Shown here in pieces: positions 4,463-5,405 of a stretch of DNA of 5,405 nt. Each line of letters starts with the position of its first letter. Position 1 is the stretch's first letter. The notes beneath the pieces are model-generated. The model saw only the letters and a program-made list of their open reading frames with translations, did no database searches and was not told the DNA's origin. This DNA is from Anaerolineae bacterium (lineage in GTDB: Bacteria; Chloroflexota; Anaerolineae; 4572-78; J111). Both the position numbers and the translations under genes were made by a program. Where the stretch lies: assembly GCA_020433785.1 (NCBI GenBank), contig JAGRCC010000430.1:1-5405 (forward strand), in the 5' to 3' direction.

Positions 4463-5405
4463 ATGATTTCAACTGTAATTCCCCTGCTTAACGAGGAGGG
4501 GAATCTGGAATTACTTCATCAAAAGCTCACCGCTGCGCTCACCCAACTCAACCAACCGTACGAAATTATTTTTGTCAACGACGGCAGCACCGACGGCTCG
4601 GCGCAAATTTTGGATGCGTTGTTTAAGCGTGATCCCGCCGTACGGGTGATCCATTTTCACCAGAATTTCGGCAAAACGGCGGGCTTAGTGGCCGGTTTTC
4701 GACACAGCCGGGGCGATGTCATCATCACCTTGGATGCCGATTTGCAGGATGACCCGGCCGAAATCCCCAAGCTGCTGGCCAAACTGGATGAAGGCTACGA
4801 TTTGGTCGCGGCCTGGCGGCACGACCGCCAAGACCCCATCGACAAAACCTGGCCGTCGAAGATTTTTAATCGTGTGGTTTCAAAATTCAGCGGGCTGAAC
4901 CTGCACGATTTCAACTGCGGCTTCAAGGTTTATCGACGGGCCGTTACCGAGCAGATTCCGCTCTACAGCGACTTTCACCGTTTTGTGCCGGTTCTGGCCG
5001 CCGGTAAAGGATTTCGCATCACCGAAGAGAAAGTGCAGCACCATCCGCGCTACTCCGGCGTGTCGAAATATGGGGCGGGCCGGGCGATTCGCGGCTTCTT
5101 GGATTTTATTACAGTTCTGTTTCTGACCACCTATCTCAAGCACCCGCTCCGGCTGTTTGGCACAATCGGGCTGCTGACCTTTGGGCTGGGCACGCTCATC
5201 GAACTTTATCTGGCCGGTTTGTGGTTGCTGCGCGTCGTCGCCGGTTTCGATATCGGGCCGATTGGCACCCGCCCGCTGTTCCTTGTGGGTATTTTAGCCA
5301 TGATTCTGGGCATTCAGCTCTTTTCAACGGGTCTGTTAGGCGAAATGCTGCGCTACTTTACTTTCCGGCCGGAGCACGAGTATACCATTAAAAAAATTCT
5401 AGAGA
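4463..5405 (+). CDS. GT2 glycosyltransferase, polyprenyl-phosphate hexose synthase type (DPM1/GtrB/ArnC-like), 3' end beyond window
   Basis: The open frame starts at ATG 4463 (AAGG seven bases upstream, 4452-4455) and stays open for 314 codons to the right edge. Relatives usually have about 310-340 residues, so it is nearly complete. Residues 1-225 are a GT-A catalytic domain: STVIPLLNEEGNL at the N-terminus, FVNDGSTDGS (37-46) for nucleotide-sugar binding, and DADLQDDP (91-98) with the metal-binding DxD. It also has NCGFKVYRR (151-159) and RYSGVSKYG (196-204), the last typical of enzymes that charge undecaprenyl or dolichyl phosphate. Two hydrophobic segments follow (about 230-260 and 272-292), anchoring it in the inner membrane as in GtrB/ArnC. 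It should transfer a hexose from a nucleotide sugar (GDP-mannose or UDP-sugar) to a polyprenyl phosphate; donor and sugar cannot be read from sequence. The product would feed glycan or protein glycosylation outside the membrane. It is transcribed divergently from the amidase. Confidence 0.9.
   Translation, partial: MISTVIPLLNEEGNLELLHQKLTAALTQLNQPYEIIFVNDGSTDGSAQILDALFKRDPAVRVIHFHQNFGKTAGLVAGFRHSRGDVIITLDADLQDDPAEIPKLLAKLDEGYDLVAAWRHDRQDPIDKTWPSKIFNRVVSKFSGLNLHDFNCGFKVYRRAVTEQIPLYSDFHRFVPVLAAGKGFRITEEKVQHHPRYSGVSKYGAGRAIRGFLDFITVLFLTTYLKHPLRLFGTIGLLTFGLGTLIELYLAGLWLLRVVAGFDIGPIGTRPLFLVGILAMILGIQLFSTGLLGEMLRYFTFRPEHEYTIKKILE

Noticed and set aside
4716..5143. Short frames 4716-4898 (+) and 4880-5143 (-)
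   Set aside because: Both lie within the glycosyltransferase coding region in other frames; the GT2 frame is intact throughout.
1..5405. CRISPR array, tRNA, rRNA or insertion sequence
   Set aside because: I saw no regularly spaced direct repeats, no cloverleaf-like segment and no transposase motifs. The inverted repeats have no transposase or target-site duplications beside them.

Overview
The window looks like chromosomal DNA from a free-living bacterium of moderate GC content. A Chloroflexota (Anaerolineae-like) host is my best guess. It rests on a Pro/Thr-rich 'PTPT' linker in a surface protein, a LysM murein amidase and a stand-alone BchI/ChlI-type ATPase. None of these is diagnostic, so the taxonomy is tentative. 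I see no phage, transposase, CRISPR, rRNA or tRNA gene.

Layout: four genes lie on the minus strand and one on the plus strand, meeting at a divergent promoter region of about 300 bp (4164-4462). Reading leftward from there come a PGRP-type N-acetylmuramoyl-L-alanine amidase with a C-terminal LysM (3054-4163) and, two bases after its stop, a BchI/ChlI-like AAA+ ATPase (1762-3051). After a 179-bp gap with its own good promoter comes a single-pass membrane protein (365-1582). It has an acidic Glu-Pro-Ile repeat region facing inward and a beta-sandwich-like domain facing outward. A 224-bp gap with two strong inverted repeats follows, then the first 46 codons of another membrane-anchored protein that runs off the left edge. 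Reading rightward is a GT2 glycosyltransferase of the polyprenyl-phosphate hexose synthase type (4463 to the right edge, 314 codons, no stop reached).

The genes share a cell-envelope theme: wall hydrolysis or binding, surface anchoring, and lipid-linked sugar supply. The amidase and ATPase look like one translationally coupled operon. This is odd because the ATPase is cytosolic and the amidase has no visible secretion signal. The usual VWA partner (BchD-like) and chelatase large subunit (BchH/CobN-like) of a BchI protein are not in the window.

The most interesting non-coding signals are two. One is a roughly 94-bp pair of inverted GTGAC-n-GTCAC hairpins in the divergent promoter region (4236-4329), resembling REP/BIME elements. 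The other is a pair of mutually complementary 18-bp palindromes in the likely leader of the leftmost gene (171-213), overlapped by a possible 19-codon leader ORF. Nothing here proves a new system. The coupled amidase-ATPase pair and these two structured elements are the best candidates for follow-up.
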